Of a DNA stretch of 64,000 bases, positions 19,708-30,766 are shown piece by piece. Source of the DNA: Vibrio sp. CK2-1 (GTDB lineage Bacteria > Pseudomonadota > Gammaproteobacteria > Enterobacterales > Vibrionaceae); NCBI RefSeq assembly GCF_021726515.1, contig NZ_JAKKCJ010000008.1:36529-100528 (forward strand), read 5' to 3'. The notes under the pieces were generated by a model. It was not told the DNA's origin, ran no database searches, and saw nothing but the letters and a program-made list of their open reading frames with translations. Every line of letters begins with the position of its first letter. Positions within the stretch are counted from its first letter, which is position 1. The translations under genes and the position numbers were made by a program.

Positions 19708-19759
19708 TATACCCAAGTGATTTCAAGATAGATAGATATGCTTAGAGTCACTTGGCTAT
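19708..19759. repeat. dispersed palindromic repeat, copy 1 (TATACCCAAGTGATTTCAAGAT)
   Basis: Inverted arms CCAAGTGA (19713-19720) and TCACTTGG (19748-19755), flanked by TATA on both sides, form a long imperfect hairpin. The first 22 bases recur in reverse orientation at 30767-30788 with one visible mismatch. I remember similar strings as common between genes in Vibrio, but have no database support. Confidence 0.7.
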
Positions 19760-19763
19760 ATAC

Positions 19764-19793
19764 AAAAATACCACTCAATTGGAGTGGTATTTA
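19764..19793 (-). terminator. intrinsic terminator of der
   Basis: On the minus strand AAATACCACTC, a short loop and GAGTGGTATTTTT lie 30 bp after the der stop codon. The stem is perfect and runs into T residues. Confidence 0.85.
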
Positions 19794-19822
19794 ACGTTAC
19801 AGCTTATTGTGCGTGTAGAAAA

Positions 19823-21328
19823 CTACTTCTTACGGCCACGCTTAATCAAACTCACCATACGCTTACGCTTCTGCTCTTCAGAATAGCCCGCTTTTTTGGT
19901 TGGCGCTTGATTCTCAAATGGGTTCTCACTATTTTGGAATTGAATACGAATTGGTGTACCCATGATTTCCAAAGAACGACGGAAGTAATTCATCAAATAG
20001 CGCTTGTAAGAATCCGGTAGATCTTTTACTTGGTTACCATGCACCACCACGATTGGCGGGTTGTAACCACCGGCGTGGGCATATTTCATCTTCACACGGC
20101 GACCACGAATAAGCGGCGGCTGGTGATCATCTTGCGCCATCTTCATGATGCGAGTTAGCACAGAAGTACCAACACGTGTCGTAGCAGATTTATACGCTTC
20201 TTGTACTGATTCGAACAAATGTCCAACGCCCGTACCATGTAATGCCGAGATAAAGTGAATACGAGCAAAATCAACGAAACCTAAACGACGGTCTAGCTCT
20301 TTCTTCACGCGCTCTTTGACATCTGTATCAAGACCATCCCACTTATTCACCGCAATCACCAGTGAACGACCCGCATTGAGCGCAAAGCCTAATAAGCTAA
20401 GATCTTGATCGGAAATGTTCTCACGAGCATCAATGATCACTAATACCACGTTGGCATCTTCAATCGCTTTTAAGGTTTTAATGACCGAGAACTTTTCAAC
20501 CGCTTCATTAATACGCTTACGACGACGAACACCGGCAGTATCAATCAACACATATTCACGCTCATCACGCTTCATCGGGATATAGATAGAGTCACGAGTG
20601 GTTCCTGGCATATCGTAAACTACGACACGCTCTTCACCCAGAATACGGTTAGTCAGGGTTGATTTACCTACGTTTGGTCGACCAATGATAGCAAGTTTAA
20701 TCGGCTGATCTTGTAGACGTTTGAACTCAGCTTCCGCTTGCTCTTCCGTGTATTCAAGCTGCTCTTCTTCCACATCTACATCGCCAGTAAGATCTTCAAT
20801 CCCACCATTGAGTAGTGCTTGCTCTGCTGCAAGTTCATCTGAAAATGGTTTTAATGCTTTATCAATTAGGCTCATAACACCACGGCCATGCGCTGCTGCG
20901 ATTTGATAAATCTTATCCATGCCTAGTTGCCAGAATTCAGCACTTGCCGCGTCAGCATCAATACCGTCAACTTTGTTAACCACTAGCATGCTTGGTTTTT
21001 CACGCATGCGTAGATGACGGGCGATCGCTTCATCGGCTACGGTTAGACCAGCACGGCCATCCACCATAAATAAAACGACATCTGCTTCTTCAATCGCCGC
21101 TAATGACTGTTCAGCCATTTTGGTTTCTACGCCATCTTCGGTGCCATCAATACCGCCAGTATCGATCACGATGAACTCATGCTCACCCGATTTAGCTTGA
21201 CCATATTTACGATCGCGAGTTAAGCCTGGAAAGTCAGCCACCAGCGCGTCACGTGTACGTGTAAGACGATTAAATAACGTGGATTTACCAACGTTTGGAC
21301 GCCCAACTAGAGCCACTACAGGAATCAT
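19823..21328 (-). CDS. der: ribosome-assembly GTPase Der (EngA)
   Basis: This 501-residue essential GTPase acts in maturation of the 50S ribosomal subunit. Two tandem GTPase domains each carry a P-loop [10 protein letters not shown] (near residues 8 and 215). They are joined by a linker rich in Glu (about 165-210) and followed by a C-terminal KH-like domain and a basic tail. The start is the ATG at 21328 with GAGG six bases upstream; an upstream in-frame extension is not family-like. It follows bamB, with a 201-bp hairpin-rich gap. Confidence 0.97.
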   Translation of the reverse strand: MIPVVALVGRPNVGKSTLFNRLTRTRDALVADFPGLTRDRKYGQAKSGEHEFIVIDTGGIDGTEDGVETKMAEQSLAAIEEADVVLFMVDGRAGLTVADEAIARHLRMREKPSMLVVNKVDGIDADAASAEFWQLGMDKIYQIAAAHGRGVMSLIDKALKPFSDELAAEQALLNGGIEDLTGDVDVEEEQLEYTEEQAEAEFKRLQDQPIKLAIIGRPNVGKSTLTNRILGEERVVVYDMPGTTRDSIYIPMKRDEREYVLIDTAGVRRRKRINEAVEKFSVIKTLKAIEDANVVLVIIDARENISDQDLSLLGFALNAGRSLVIAVNKWDGLDTDVKERVKKELDRRLGFVDFARIHFISALHGTGVGHLFESVQEAYKSATTRVGTSVLTRIMKMAQDDHQPPLIRGRRVKMKYAHAGGYNPPIVVVHGNQVKDLPDSYKRYLMNYFRRSLEIMGTPIRIQFQNSENPFENQAPTKKAGYSEEQKRKRMVSLIKRGRKK

Positions 21329-21358
21329 ATTTACCTCTACAATCTTTAAAATCACATC

Positions 21359-21492
21359 AGTAGTTATAGGTAATGATCATCAACATGATGGTTACCTATA
21401 ACTACTTAATCTATTCACATTCTTAGCTAACCACTTAAATAGCATAGCTAAGAATAACAACGGCTCCTATAATCCGAGTTGGATAGGAGCCG
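21359..21492. repeat. three consecutive perfect inverted repeats between bamB and der
   Basis: Hairpin A has 15-bp arms AGTAGTTATAGGTAA / TTACCTATAACTACT (21359-21406) plus an inner 5-bp ATCAT/ATGAT stem. Hairpin B has 10-bp arms TTCTTAGCTA / TAGCTAAGAA (21420-21454). Hairpin C has 10-bp arms CGGCTCCTAT / ATAGGAGCCG (21461-21492). None has a clean T-run on either strand. They therefore look more like RNA-processing, stability or protein-binding structures than simple terminators, although C could attenuate bamB readthrough into der. Confidence 0.85.
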
Positions 21493-21529
21493 ATTACTCA
21501 TACTGATAAAATCAGGGGCGCAGATTATA

Positions 21530-22696
21530 TCACGATCCTTCAGGGATCTGCATTTTCTTTATACCGCCATCACGATCAATGATGATAAAGCCATCATCGG
21601 TTTCAATTGGCGCGGTCGCGATACCTTCATCATCAATTAACTGTTGAGCGACAAACTTGCCAGAGGTTCTATCTAGCCAATGTAGGTAACCTTCGCCATC
21701 TGCCACCACGAGGTAATCACCAATCATCACAGGTGCTGTTAACTGACGATACTCTAGAGATTCATTACTCCAAATCTCAGTACCACTACGGATATCTACT
21801 GCCGAAATATGATCTTTATCAGTCACCACAAAAATACGGCTGCCGTCGGTTGCAAGGTCGGTTGCAGAAGAATAAGTACGCTTCCACATTGGTGCACCTG
21901 AACGTAAATCAATCGCGACCAACTGGCCATTAACCCCAACCGCGTATAGGTTAGCGCCAATAATTAACGGACTAGCATCAACATCGACGAGACGATCAAT
22001 TTCTGTTGAGCCTTTTGGCGTACCAATCGGTTGTTGCCACAATAACTGACCACGTTGAATCAATGCTGCAGCAAGACGGCCATTTGCCATCCCCCAAAAC
22101 ACACCACCAGAAATAGAAACCGGAGAGCTATCACCACGTAAGGTTAAGTTAGGCACTTCATTACTGATATCCCAAACTTGCTCACCAGAGTCTTGTTTTA
22201 AAGCAATCAGAGAGCCTTTACTGGTATGCAACATCACTAGGCTTTCATCAGCTAGTGGCTTTGCTAAGATCTCACCATCGACTTTCTGCTGCCAAACAAT
22301 AGAACCATCTTCTACCGACAGAGCAAATGCTTCGCCATTTTCAGTACCGATATACAACTTGTCATAAGAGGCGGTTAAGCCTCCGGATAAACGAGCTGGA
22401 CCGTCTTCAGATAAATCTTGTTCCCAGAGCGTATTTCCAGTTTCAGGATCCAATGCTTTAACTTCACCATCTCGGCTTGCAACAAACACTTTGTCGTAAG
22501 CATACACTGGAGAAAGTTTTGAAAAATAATGTCCAACCCCATCACCGATAGAAGCACTCCACTCTGTTGTCGGAGTAAATTGGCTATTTACGACTGGTAG
22601 CGGAGCCATCACAATTGTATCTTCTTCGCTAGAACAGCCGAGTAGACCAAGTGTAATAGCTGAAATCGCTAAGCTACGGTTGAACATTTTTTTCAT
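21530..22696 (-). CDS. bamB: outer membrane protein assembly factor BamB
   Basis: This 388-residue lipoprotein is part of the BAM complex, which inserts beta-barrel proteins into the outer membrane. The signal peptide ends in the lipobox LLGC with Cys at residue 21, and the rest forms an eight-bladed beta-propeller with repeated PQQ-like blades (ALDPETGNTLWE, ALSVEDGSIVWQ and others). I place the start at the ATG at 22696, which gives an MKKMFNRS signal peptide; an ATG at 22705 lies too close to the AAGGG site. It is two genes after hisS, as in E. coli. Confidence 0.95.
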   Translation of the reverse strand: MKKMFNRSLAISAITLGLLGCSSEEDTIVMAPLPVVNSQFTPTTEWSASIGDGVGHYFSKLSPVYAYDKVFVASRDGEVKALDPETGNTLWEQDLSEDGPARLSGGLTASYDKLYIGTENGEAFALSVEDGSIVWQQKVDGEILAKPLADESLVMLHTSKGSLIALKQDSGEQVWDISNEVPNLTLRGDSSPVSISGGVFWGMANGRLAAALIQRGQLLWQQPIGTPKGSTEIDRLVDVDASPLIIGANLYAVGVNGQLVAIDLRSGAPMWKRTYSSATDLATDGSRIFVVTDKDHISAVDIRSGTEIWSNESLEYRQLTAPVMIGDYLVVADGEGYLHWLDRTSGKFVAQQLIDDEGIATAPIETDDGFIIIDRDGGIKKMQIPEGS

Positions 22697-22708
22697 GCAA
22701 GACATCCC

Positions 22709-23326
22709 TTACTTTGCAAGATCATCAAGTTTAATTTGCAGCGCTTGATTGGTTGAACCATCTTGTTGAGCTTGAGTATAGGCTTTCACTGCGGCGTCTT
22801 TATCACCTTTCAGTAGGTAAATATCACCCATAAGCTCTTGGTTTCTCGCCTTCCAAGCTTCTGATTTTACATCTGAAACTGTTTTAATCGCATTATCATA
22901 CTCACCTTGTGCTGCAAGTACGCGTGCAGTGCGGTAAGCGATAATTGGCGTTAAGGTTTCATCTTTAGTATTAGCTTGAGCCCATTTCAACTGAGTAAGT
23001 GCATCATCAAGCTTATCCGCATCGATTTGTACTTTTGCTAGTTGTAATGCTGTTAAAACCGCATAAGCCGTTTTATCGTTATTATCAATGAACTCTTGCG
23101 CTGATGCAGCAGCATCAATGCCTTTCGCTTCAATATTCGAAACGATAGCCGTATAGCCATGTGATGCAGTTTCTTGTACCGTTGTTTGGGTGTCTTGATA
23201 ATAACGCCATCCCAAAATGCCGCCGATACCAACAACAACACCGATAATCACGGCTTTACCGTTCGCATGCCACCAATCTTTAATTGCTTCTACTTGTTGT
23301 TCTTCATCAGCGTCGTAGATACTCAC
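22709..23326 (-). CDS. yfgM: YfgM, SecYEG-associated ancillary translocon protein
   Basis: This 205-residue inner-membrane protein has one N-terminal membrane helix (about residues 22-43, AVIIGVVVGIGGILGWRYY) and a periplasmic TPR-like domain. In E. coli it associates with PpiD and SecYEG and helps periplasmic chaperone networks. It lies between hisS and bamB, as in E. coli, with only 12 bp to the bamB start. Confidence 0.93.
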   Translation of the reverse strand: MSIYDADEEQQVEAIKDWWHANGKAVIIGVVVGIGGILGWRYYQDTQTTVQETASHGYTAIVSNIEAKGIDAAASAQEFIDNNDKTAYAVLTALQLAKVQIDADKLDDALTQLKWAQANTKDETLTPIIAYRTARVLAAQGEYDNAIKTVSDVKSEAWKARNQELMGDIYLLKGDKDAAVKAYTQAQQDGSTNQALQIKLDDLAK

Positions 23327-23361
23327 GTCCTGTCCTCTTAAATAAATCGACTCAATATAAA

Positions 23362-24630
23362 TTAAATAATGTTAGCTAAATGAGCAGCAACATCGGCTTG
23401 CGACATGGTTTGTTGTTCACCACCAGCAAGGTCTTTAACCACAACCGTTTGCTCGGCCACTTCATTTTCACCCAATACCAGTGCAAGGGTTGCGCCTACT
23501 TTATCCGCACGTTTGAATTGCTTCTTAAAGTTACCGCCACCAAAGTGAGTCATAAGACGAAGTCCCGGTACTGATTCACGTAATTGTTCAGCAAGCTTCA
23601 TACCATTAACTAAAGTACCTTCGCCTGCTGTCACTAAGTAAACGTCAACCGATTTACGAGTGTCATTAAGTTCTAAGGTTTCTAGCATTAATACTAAGCG
23701 CTCAAGCCCCATCGCAAAGCCTACTGCTGGAGCAGGTTTACCACCAAGCTGTTCAACTAGACCATCATAACGACCACCACCACAAACGGTACCTTGTGAG
23801 CCTAGGCTTTCGGTGATCCACTCAAAAACGGTCTTATTGTAGTAATCTAAACCACGAACTAAACGTTGATTGACTTGATATTCAATGCCCGCAGCATCGA
23901 GTAATTCACATAGGCCAGCAAAGTGGGCTTTTGAATCATCATCAAGGTAATCTGCTAGTTGAGGTGCATCGACTAAAATCGCTTGGATCTCAGGATTTTT
24001 AGTATCCAATACACGTAGAGGATTGGTATACATGCGACGTTTGCAGTCTTCGTCCAGTACATCAATATGCTGCTCTAAAAATTCAATCAAGACACTACGG
24101 TAGTGTTGACGCGCTTCTAAAGAACCAATCGAGTTCAATTCAAGGCGAACGTGCTTATCGATCCCCAACTCACGCCATAGACGTGCCGTCATCATGATCA
24201 ATTCCGCATCAACATCCGGTCCTTGCAAACCAAACACTTCAACACCGACTTGGTGGAATTGGCGATAACGACCTTTTTGTGGACGTTCATGGCGGAACAT
24301 TGGTCCCATGTACCACAGACGTTGCTCTTGGTTATAAATCAAACCATTTTCAATTCCAGCACGCACACAACCCGCAGTCCCTTCAGGGCGCAGAGTTAAG
24401 CTATCGCCATTACGGTCTTCAAAGGTGTACATTTCCTTTTCAACCACGTCGGTAACTTCACCAATCGCACGCTTGAATAGGTTCGTCATCTCAACGATTG
24501 GCATACGGATCTCATTGTATCCATAAGAGCTAACGACACGCTTCACGGCGTCTTCAACTTTATGCCAAAGTGGAGATTGTGTCGGAAGGCAATCGTTCAT
24601 GCCTCGAATTGCTTGAATTGTTTTACTCAC
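23362..24630 (-). CDS. hisS: histidyl-tRNA synthetase
   Basis: This 422-residue class II aminoacyl-tRNA synthetase charges tRNA-His. Motif 2 is in [17 protein letters not shown] (about residues 108-126), the histidine-specific loop is [10 protein letters not shown] (about 258-267), and motif 3 is [13 protein letters not shown]-terminal anticodon-binding domain follows from about 330. It is preceded by ispG with a 30-bp gap, the conserved gammaproteobacterial order. Confidence 0.98.
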   Translation of the reverse strand: MSKTIQAIRGMNDCLPTQSPLWHKVEDAVKRVVSSYGYNEIRMPIVEMTNLFKRAIGEVTDVVEKEMYTFEDRNGDSLTLRPEGTAGCVRAGIENGLIYNQEQRLWYMGPMFRHERPQKGRYRQFHQVGVEVFGLQGPDVDAELIMMTARLWRELGIDKHVRLELNSIGSLEARQHYRSVLIEFLEQHIDVLDEDCKRRMYTNPLRVLDTKNPEIQAILVDAPQLADYLDDDSKAHFAGLCELLDAAGIEYQVNQRLVRGLDYYNKTVFEWITESLGSQGTVCGGGRYDGLVEQLGGKPAPAVGFAMGLERLVLMLETLELNDTRKSVDVYLVTAGEGTLVNGMKLAEQLRESVPGLRLMTHFGGGNFKKQFKRADKVGATLALVLGENEVAEQTVVVKDLAGGEQQTMSQADVAAHLANII

Positions 24631-24660
24631 AGTCTTTACCGTTTATATTCGTATAGGTGA

Positions 24661-25782
24661 TTATTTATCGATGTGGCTGATATCAATACGGTTATTGCTA
24701 TCTAACATGGATGCTTTGGCGCGAATTTTCGCTTCTAGTTGATCGATAACATTATCATTATCAAAGCGCTCTTTCTGACGTTTACCATCTTCATAAAACG
24801 CACTTTTCTTATTACCGCCAGCGATGCCCATGTGCGAAACTTCAGCTTCACCTGGGCCATTAACCACACAACCGATAATAGAGACATCCATTGGAGTGAT
24901 GATGTCTTCTAAACGTTCTTCTAGCGCATTCACCGTACCAATGACGTCAAATTCTTGACGAGAACAGGTTGGACATGCAATGAAGTTGATGCCGCGAGAA
25001 CGAATACGCAGTGACTTCAATATATCGAAGCCAACTTTAATTTCTTCAACAGGATTAGCGGCTAGAGAAATACGTAATGTATCGCCGATACCTTCCGCTA
25101 GCAGCATACCTAGGCCAACCGCTGATTTAACAGAGCCTGCACGAGCGCCACCCGCTTCGGTGATCCCTAGGTGCAATGGTTGATCAATTTGTTTCGCCAG
25201 TAAGCGATAAGAATCAACGGCTAGAAATACATCAGAAGCTTTCACACTGACTTTAAACTGATCAAAGTTAAGGCGGTCAAGAATATCTACATGGCGCATT
25301 GCAGACTCTACTAATGCTTCCGCAGTCGGTTCACCATATTTTTGTTGGATTTCTTTTTCTAAAGAGCCGCCATTAACACCAATTCGAATTGGAATGTTTT
25401 TATCACGAGCACAGTCAACAACCGCACGAATACGTTCTTCGTTGCCAATATTACCTGGGTTGATTCGTAAACAATCCACGCCATATTCCGCTACTTTTAA
25501 CGCGATGCGATAATCAAAGTGGATGTCCGCTACAAGAGGAACATTCACTTGTTGTTTAATCAGCTTAAAGGCTTCGGCTGCATCCATGGTTGGTACCGAT
25601 ACGCGAACAATATCGGCGCCCACTTTTTCAAGTGCTTTAATTTGCGCGACGGTTGCTTCCACATCAGTAGTACGAGTGTTCGTCATTGACTGAACAGCTA
25701 TCGGTGCACCGTCGCCAACTGGCACGTTACCAACATAAATACGGGTCGACTTGCGTCGTTTAATAGGAGATTCGTGTTGCAT
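24661..25782 (-). CDS. ispG: 4-hydroxy-3-methylbut-2-enyl diphosphate synthase (flavodoxin)
   Basis: This 373-residue Fe-S enzyme of the MEP isoprenoid pathway converts MEcPP to HMBPP. A TIM barrel is followed by the cluster domain, with cysteines in ACPTCSR (near 270) and [12 protein letters not shown] (near 305) binding a [4Fe-4S] cluster. Also called gcpE. It is seven bases downstream of rodZ, so coupled expression is likely. Its cluster would depend on the isc operon in this window. Confidence 0.98.
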   Translation of the reverse strand: MQHESPIKRRKSTRIYVGNVPVGDGAPIAVQSMTNTRTTDVEATVAQIKALEKVGADIVRVSVPTMDAAEAFKLIKQQVNVPLVADIHFDYRIALKVAEYGVDCLRINPGNIGNEERIRAVVDCARDKNIPIRIGVNGGSLEKEIQQKYGEPTAEALVESAMRHVDILDRLNFDQFKVSVKASDVFLAVDSYRLLAKQIDQPLHLGITEAGGARAGSVKSAVGLGMLLAEGIGDTLRISLAANPVEEIKVGFDILKSLRIRSRGINFIACPTCSRQEFDVIGTVNALEERLEDIITPMDVSIIGCVVNGPGEAEVSHMGIAGGNKKSAFYEDGKRQKERFDNDNVIDQLEAKIRAKASMLDSNNRIDISHIDK

Positions 25783-25789
25783 AATAATT

Positions 25790-26767
25790 CTACGGTAATG
25801 TCAATCGGGCCACTTTACCTGGAGTATACTTAGAAAGATCAACAGGTTCTTCGGCTAACGAAATAGACACCCCTTCAGGAGCGCCTAAAATAATAGAGTA
25901 AGGTGCTTTACCCGTTAAGGTTAAAGATTCACCGGCTTTTTTCAGTCCAGTCGCAAGTACTGAGCCTGAGCTATCTTTTACTTGTATCCAGCAATCATCT
26001 TTAAAGTGCATTGCTAGCGCATTATCCGTTTTTTGTTGCTCTGAATCTTGAGTGGCATCTTGGCTTTCAGCTTGGGCTGATTCCACTGTGTCTGAAGATT
26101 CAACTGCATTTTCGTCCGATGAAGCTTGTTCTGTTTCTAGCGCTTCTGATTGGGTAACGACTTCAGGCTGATTATCGTCTGTCGCTGTAGAGTCTTGCTC
26201 TGATGGCGTTGAAAATTCAGCTATCGTCTCTTCTTCAGAAGTAGGTTCTTCTGAAACAAAAGTTTGTGGGGCGTCTTCTACCTGTTCAGATTCGATCACT
26301 GCGCTTTCTTGTTGAGAAGACAAAGACGACGGGGATAAGGTATCGAGTTGGTGATTCTGCCACCACCATACTGATGAGATCCCGATGATGATCACTAAGA
26401 TCCCCCAAGTTAAACGCATGATACGGTTATCATGTTGTTGTTTCTTGGTTTTTTGAGAAAAGCTATGCATAGGCTGCTCTTTATGCTGCCCTCTTCCTGA
26501 CTCTTCTAGAGCAGCAAGGATATCTTTCTCTTTAATGCCAACGGCCTTAGCGTAAGATCGAAAATAGCCACGAATAAATGTGGCTACATGATGGCTATCG
26601 AAATGATTACTTTCGATATTTTCAATCACAGATATTTTTAGGCGTAAACGTTCAGAAATGTCCTTCTGAGTTAATCCTAACTCTTCTCTTCTTTGGCGTA
26701 ACATTTCACCAGGAAGGATTTTGTGATTGTCTGATTTTGTCTCTAACTCGTTATTTTCAGTACTCAT
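25790..26767 (-). CDS. rodZ: cytoskeleton protein RodZ
   Basis: This 325-residue cell-shape protein anchors MreB filaments to the membrane. It has an N-terminal Xre-like helix-turn-helix domain (about residues 15-85), a membrane helix (about 120-140, [18 protein letters not shown]), a long acidic Ser/Glu/Gln-rich periplasmic linker (about 145-250) and a C-terminal beta domain. The chosen ATG at 26767 overlaps the pilW stop by 11 bases (coupled translation). A longer frame start is not family-like. In E. coli rodZ is also upstream of ispG. Confidence 0.93.
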   Translation of the reverse strand: MSTENNELETKSDNHKILPGEMLRQRREELGLTQKDISERLRLKISVIENIESNHFDSHHVATFIRGYFRSYAKAVGIKEKDILAALEESGRGQHKEQPMHSFSQKTKKQQHDNRIMRLTWGILVIIIGISSVWWWQNHQLDTLSPSSLSSQQESAVIESEQVEDAPQTFVSEEPTSEEETIAEFSTPSEQDSTATDDNQPEVVTQSEALETEQASSDENAVESSDTVESAQAESQDATQDSEQQKTDNALAMHFKDDCWIQVKDSSGSVLATGLKKAGESLTLTGKAPYSIILGAPEGVSISLAEEPVDLSKYTPGKVARLTLP

Positions 26768-27518
26768 TCTGCCTGTACTTCTGATATTGGACAGAGTCTG
26801 GGTATTTAGTCTTAAGTATGTTGCCATATTTAGACACTAGCTCAGGATTATTGGCTTTGTTTTCTAGTTCTATTAACAAGCCTAAGCTAACTGGACGGTA
26901 CCCATATCTCTTATTAAACTTTAATAGTCGAACCCTTGCATTGGAAAACTCGTCCTTTTCGATTTCCAACTCAGCCAATTGTAATAACGACTGAGACCTG
27001 CTGGGATCATGATCAAGAGCACGAGAAAAATAATTCCTTGCCTTCTCCTTATCACCACTTTTTAGGGCACATAAACCAGCATTTTCATAACTGGCTGCGA
27101 CTAAGTAATAATAAGGTTGCTCTATCGCGCGGTTAAAATATTCATCCGCTTTTTCATACTCGCCTTGTCGACATAAAAATGCACCGTAGTTATTTAAGAC
27201 ATCCCCATTTTTAGGAGAACTATCCAATGCATCTTCATAAGCCTCTTCAGCTAATTCGTATTCGCCAACTCGTTGATAATAATACGCTACCGAATTCAAA
27301 GCTCGATAATAAGATGGCGCATATTTGACTGCCATCTCAAGGTTTTCTCGAGCTTTCACCATATTGCCTTCTTCCAAGTATCCCAAACCTAATGAGATTC
27401 TCGCTTCCGACGCTTTTATATTATCAAATTTAGCAGTATTTGGCTTATCGGTCACTGTAACACAACCAACTAAGAAACTAACTACTAAAGTAAAAACTAA
27501 CTTTTTTATAGAAAACAT
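26757..27518 (-). CDS. pilW: type IV pilus biogenesis/stability lipoprotein PilW (PilF)
   Basis: This 253-residue outer-membrane lipoprotein helps PilQ secretin assembly and pilus stability. The signal peptide ends in lipobox LVGC with Cys at 19. About six TPR motifs follow (for example ALNSVAYYYQRVGEYELAEE and VLNNYGAFLCRQGEYEKADE). It lies between rlmN and rodZ, the conserved place for this gene, and overlaps rodZ. A role in type IV pilus assembly is inferred from the family. Confidence 0.92.
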   Translation of the reverse strand: MFSIKKLVFTLVVSFLVGCVTVTDKPNTAKFDNIKASEARISLGLGYLEEGNMVKARENLEMAVKYAPSYYRALNSVAYYYQRVGEYELAEEAYEDALDSSPKNGDVLNNYGAFLCRQGEYEKADEYFNRAIEQPYYYLVAASYENAGLCALKSGDKEKARNYFSRALDHDPSRSQSLLQLAELEIEKDEFSNARVRLLKFNKRYGYRPVSLGLLIELENKANNPELVSKYGNILKTKYPDSVQYQKYRQNEY

Positions 27519-27565
27519 TGGATTCCACCTAATTCAGGAGTGGGAACCAATGCCATCTATACTTA

Positions 27566-28684
27566 TCAGACGGCTTTTACAGGAATAGGTTCCCCTTGCT
27601 GCTTCTGCTTTGTACGTTTTGTTCGGTCGATCACATCTCCGACAAGCTGACCACATGCCGCATCAATATCATCACCACGAGTTTTACGTACCGTCACCGT
27701 GTAGTCGTATTGCATTAAAGTTTTCATAAAACGATCAATGCGAGAATTACTCGGCTTCTTGTATGGTGACCCAGGATAAGGGTTAAATGGAATTAAATTA
27801 ATTTTTGCAGGGGTATCTTTTAGCAACTCTGCGAGCTGCCTAGCATGTTCCATATCATCATTAACGTGATCGAGTAAAACATACTCAATCGTCACTTTGC
27901 CGCGGTTGGCATTTGAAGTGGCAATATAACGACGAACTGATTCTAAGAAATCTTGAATATCCCAGCGGTCGTTAATTGGCATAATCTGACTACGCAGCTC
28001 ATCATTAGGCGCATGCAATGAGATCGCCAATGCCACATCGATGTTGCCAGTCATTTGGTCAAGGCCAGAAACTACACCTGAGGTTGAAACCGTCACACGA
28101 CGTTTAGATAACCCAAAACCAAGGTCATCAAGCATGATCTCAAGTGATGGCATCAAGTTTTTCATGTTCAGTAGCGGCTCACCCATTCCCATCATTACTA
28201 CGTTGGTAATCGGGCGACGGCCAGTGACTTTCTCTAAACCAATTTCACGTGATGCACGCCAGATTTGGCCAACAATTTCTGACACTTTTAAGTTGCGGTT
28301 AAAGCCTTGTTGCGCCGTTGAGCAGAAAGTACAAGCCAGTGCACAACCAACTTGAGATGACACACATAAGGTCGCGCGATCGCCATCAGGAATGTAAACC
28401 GTCTCAACATCTTGATCGCCAACACGCATAGCCCATTTTATGGTGCCATCAGTGGAATGCTGAGCCTCAGATACATAAGGAGCACGAATTTCACAACGCG
28501 CTTCTAGCTTGGCTTTAAGGGCTTTATTGATATTACTCATTTGTGAGAAATCATCACAACCAAAATGGTAGATCCATTTCATGATCTGATCGGCACGAAA
28601 TGCCTTTTCATTCAGCTCTTCGGTAAAAAACTGGCGCAAACCTTTACGGTCAAAATCCAGCAGATTTACTTTTGTCATGGTCAT
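27566..28684 (-). CDS. rlmN: 23S rRNA/tRNA (adenine-C2) methyltransferase RlmN
   Basis: This 372-residue radical SAM enzyme methylates A2503 of 23S rRNA and A37 of some tRNAs. The cluster motif [10 protein letters not shown] (CxxxCxxC counting the upstream Cys of GCALACTFC) is near residues 112-125, and the GMGEPL SAM motif is near 180. The C-terminal catalytic Cys lies in DIDAACGQL near 350. Start at the ATG at 28684, with GAG seven bases upstream; the ATG at 28678 is also possible. It needs a [4Fe-4S] cluster. Confidence 0.97.
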   Translation of the reverse strand: MTMTKVNLLDFDRKGLRQFFTEELNEKAFRADQIMKWIYHFGCDDFSQMSNINKALKAKLEARCEIRAPYVSEAQHSTDGTIKWAMRVGDQDVETVYIPDGDRATLCVSSQVGCALACTFCSTAQQGFNRNLKVSEIVGQIWRASREIGLEKVTGRRPITNVVMMGMGEPLLNMKNLMPSLEIMLDDLGFGLSKRRVTVSTSGVVSGLDQMTGNIDVALAISLHAPNDELRSQIMPINDRWDIQDFLESVRRYIATSNANRGKVTIEYVLLDHVNDDMEHARQLAELLKDTPAKINLIPFNPYPGSPYKKPSNSRIDRFMKTLMQYDYTVTVRKTRGDDIDAACGQLVGDVIDRTKRTKQKQQGEPIPVKAV

Positions 28685-28783
28685 GGTTTTCTCACTAATG
28701 GAACGATAAATAAGGGCGCGAATTGTACAGGGTTTATACACTCACAACAAGGTTTGTTCAGCCTTACCGATTAAATCGCACAT

Positions 28784-28813
28784 AAAAAAGAGACCTTATA
28801 TCAGGTCTCTTTA
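28784..28813 (-). terminator. intrinsic terminator of ndk
   Basis: On the minus strand AAAGAGACCTGATATAAGG forms a stem with its complement (GAGACCT/AGGTCTC) and runs into TTTTTT, between ndk and rlmN. Confidence 0.86.
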
Positions 28814-28851
28814 AGTATAGTGGAATTCTATCTATCTGAATAAAACTGTAA

Positions 28852-29277
28852 TTATCGTGGACAAATTTCTGATTGAGGGAAGAAGTATTCGATTTCACGC
28901 GCTGCCGATTCTGGGCTATCCGAGCCATGAACCGAATTATGACGCATGCTAAGCGCATAATCTGCGCGTAAAGTGCCACAAGCCGCTTCTTCTGGGTTGG
29001 TTTTTCCCATTAGTTCACGGTAACGAGCAATGGCATTTTCACCTTCCAATACTTGCACCATAATAGGTCCAGATGTCATAAATTCTTTTAACGGCTCAAA
29101 AAACGGTTTGCCTTCATGCTCAGCATAAAAACCACTCGCTTGCTCTGCAGTTAAATGCACCATTTTAGCCGCAACGATAGACAGTCCAGCTTTTTCCATT
29201 CTTTGATAAATAGCACCAATCAAGTTACGTTCAACTGCATCAGGCTTGATGATTGAAAATGTTCTTTCTAAAGCCAT
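28852..29277 (-). CDS. ndk: nucleoside diphosphate kinase
   Basis: This 141-residue enzyme exchanges the gamma-phosphate between nucleoside tri- and diphosphates. The catalytic His is in [12 protein letters not shown] near residue 117, the canonical motif. Length is standard. It lies between pepB and rlmN with its own terminator. Confidence 0.98.
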   Translation of the reverse strand: MALERTFSIIKPDAVERNLIGAIYQRMEKAGLSIVAAKMVHLTAEQASGFYAEHEGKPFFEPLKEFMTSGPIMVQVLEGENAIARYRELMGKTNPEEAACGTLRADYALSMRHNSVHGSDSPESAAREIEYFFPQSEICPR

Positions 29278-29315
29278 ATAAAATCCTTTGGTCTTATTTT
29301 TATCATTGTTAGCAA

Positions 29316-29336
29316 GAGGGAGAAAATCACTCCCTC
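29316..29336 (-). terminator. hairpin between pepB and ndk
   Basis: GAGGGAG and CTCCCTC form a 7-bp GC-rich stem (arms at 29316-29322 and 29330-29336). On the minus strand only two T follow, so it is a weak or processing hairpin, not a clear terminator. Confidence 0.45.
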
Positions 29337-29372
29337 AAAGCTTTATGTTGTGATTATTTTTATATTGCGCTG

Positions 29373-30668
29373 CTATTTTGCTTGATCAATTAAAATTCTA
29401 GCTAATGTTCGGACACCCATCCCTGTCGCTCCAGCTGACCACTTATCACTTGATGATTTACGGTAAGTACCGGCACAATCAAAATGTAACCAGCCTTTTT
29501 TATAATCTTCGACAAAGTAAGACAAAAAGGCTGCCGCTGTACTTGCGCCTGGGCTATACGCCGCTGACGAGATATTCGACATATCAGCAAAGTTTGATGG
29601 CAGCATATTGCGATGGAAGTCAGCTAACGGTAATTGCCACAAGCCTTCTGATTCCTGTTCCGCACTTTTTAGCGCTTTCTGTGCTAGCTTGCTGTCGAAA
29701 GTAAGGAGAGCATGGTAATCATTACCTAAAGCATTTTTGGCAGCACCCGTTAAAGTGGCACAATCAATAATCAGTTTTGGTTTTTGCTCACTGGCGTACA
29801 TTAAGCCATCGGCTAGTACTAGTCGACCTTCCGCATCAGTATTCATTACTTCAACGGTCTTGCCATTTTTATAGGTAATGATGTCGCCTAGTTTTAATGC
29901 TCGGCCAGAAATCATATTCTCCGCGCAGCATAAGATCAGTTTTACACGCTTATTCAGACCACGAGCGATGGCTAATGCTAGTCCACCAGTAATAGTACCA
30001 GAGCCGCCCATATCCGCTTTCATTGAATCCATAAAACCTGATGGTTTAATACTGTAGCCACCTGAGTCAAACGTGATCCCTTTACCGACCAAACACGCAT
30101 AGACAGGCGCATCAGCATCACCGGTTGGGTTAAAGTCGAGTTGTAACATCGCAGAGGTACGCTCAGAGCCGCGACCTACCGCATAGATCCCTTCCCAGCC
30201 TTCGGTGAGTAGATCTTTATCTTTTACAATCTTGTAGCTAACACTGCCTTCTGGGGCTAAAGATTTAATAAATTCGCCCGCCATCGTGGCTAATTGACGA
30301 GGCGCCACTTCTTCGGCACTTTTATTAATAATGTCACGAACCCAATCCGTCACCTTAATGCGTGCTTCTAACTCTAATTGCGCTTCGTTATCTAACTGCG
30401 GCCAAGTAACGGTGTTGCCTTTTTTAGAAGAACGGAAACCTTGAACGAAAGCCCAGATCATTTCCAAATCCCAATCTTCACCGGTTAGCTCAACATGTTT
30501 AATGCCTTGTGAGTCGAGTTTGCGTGCTGCACGTTGCGCCGAATCAAAATCAGATGCTGATGGTAAGTGAACAATCGCACCCTCGGCAGAAAAAGAAAGT
30601 AGTGCCTTTTCACCCCATTGAGATGGAGCCGCTTCACGAGTAATACTCACTGATAGTTGTGTTGACAT
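29373..30668 (-). CDS. pepB: aminopeptidase B (M17 leucyl aminopeptidase family)
   Basis: This 431-residue cytoplasmic metallopeptidase removes N-terminal residues from peptides. Metal-binding and catalytic segments are [13 protein letters not shown] (near residue 210) and [14 protein letters not shown] (near 275-288), with SGRALKLGD in between. Length matches PepB, not the longer PepA. It is in the E. coli order downstream of iscX, but here a terminator and a repeat separate it from the isc operon, so it likely has its own promoter. Confidence 0.95.
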   Translation of the reverse strand: MSTQLSVSITREAAPSQWGEKALLSFSAEGAIVHLPSASDFDSAQRAARKLDSQGIKHVELTGEDWDLEMIWAFVQGFRSSKKGNTVTWPQLDNEAQLELEARIKVTDWVRDIINKSAEEVAPRQLATMAGEFIKSLAPEGSVSYKIVKDKDLLTEGWEGIYAVGRGSERTSAMLQLDFNPTGDADAPVYACLVGKGITFDSGGYSIKPSGFMDSMKADMGGSGTITGGLALAIARGLNKRVKLILCCAENMISGRALKLGDIITYKNGKTVEVMNTDAEGRLVLADGLMYASEQKPKLIIDCATLTGAAKNALGNDYHALLTFDSKLAQKALKSAEQESEGLWQLPLADFHRNMLPSNFADMSNISSAAYSPGASTAAAFLSYFVEDYKKGWLHFDCAGTYRKSSSDKWSAGATGMGVRTLARILIDQAK

Positions 30669-30766
30669 TTTTACTCCTTACCTAAATGTCTGGGGAGCCC
30701 TTAAAACCAAATAGGCTGTCATTATTTGAGAAGATAACGAGCGCAAAATTTGCTCTATAAGCTCGC

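Larger units (their letters stand above)
19354..19822. other. 469-bp intergenic region between der and yfgJ
   Basis: I find no gene. The part nearest yfgJ (19354-19680) is strongly AT-rich and is likely to hold the yfgJ promoter. It is followed by a CCAAGTGA hairpin repeat (19708-19759) and then the der terminator (19764-19793). Confidence 0.6.

Noticed and set aside
28684..28741. Longer N terminus of RlmN
   Set aside because: The extension has no ribosome binding site and is not part of the family; ATG at 28684 is better placed.
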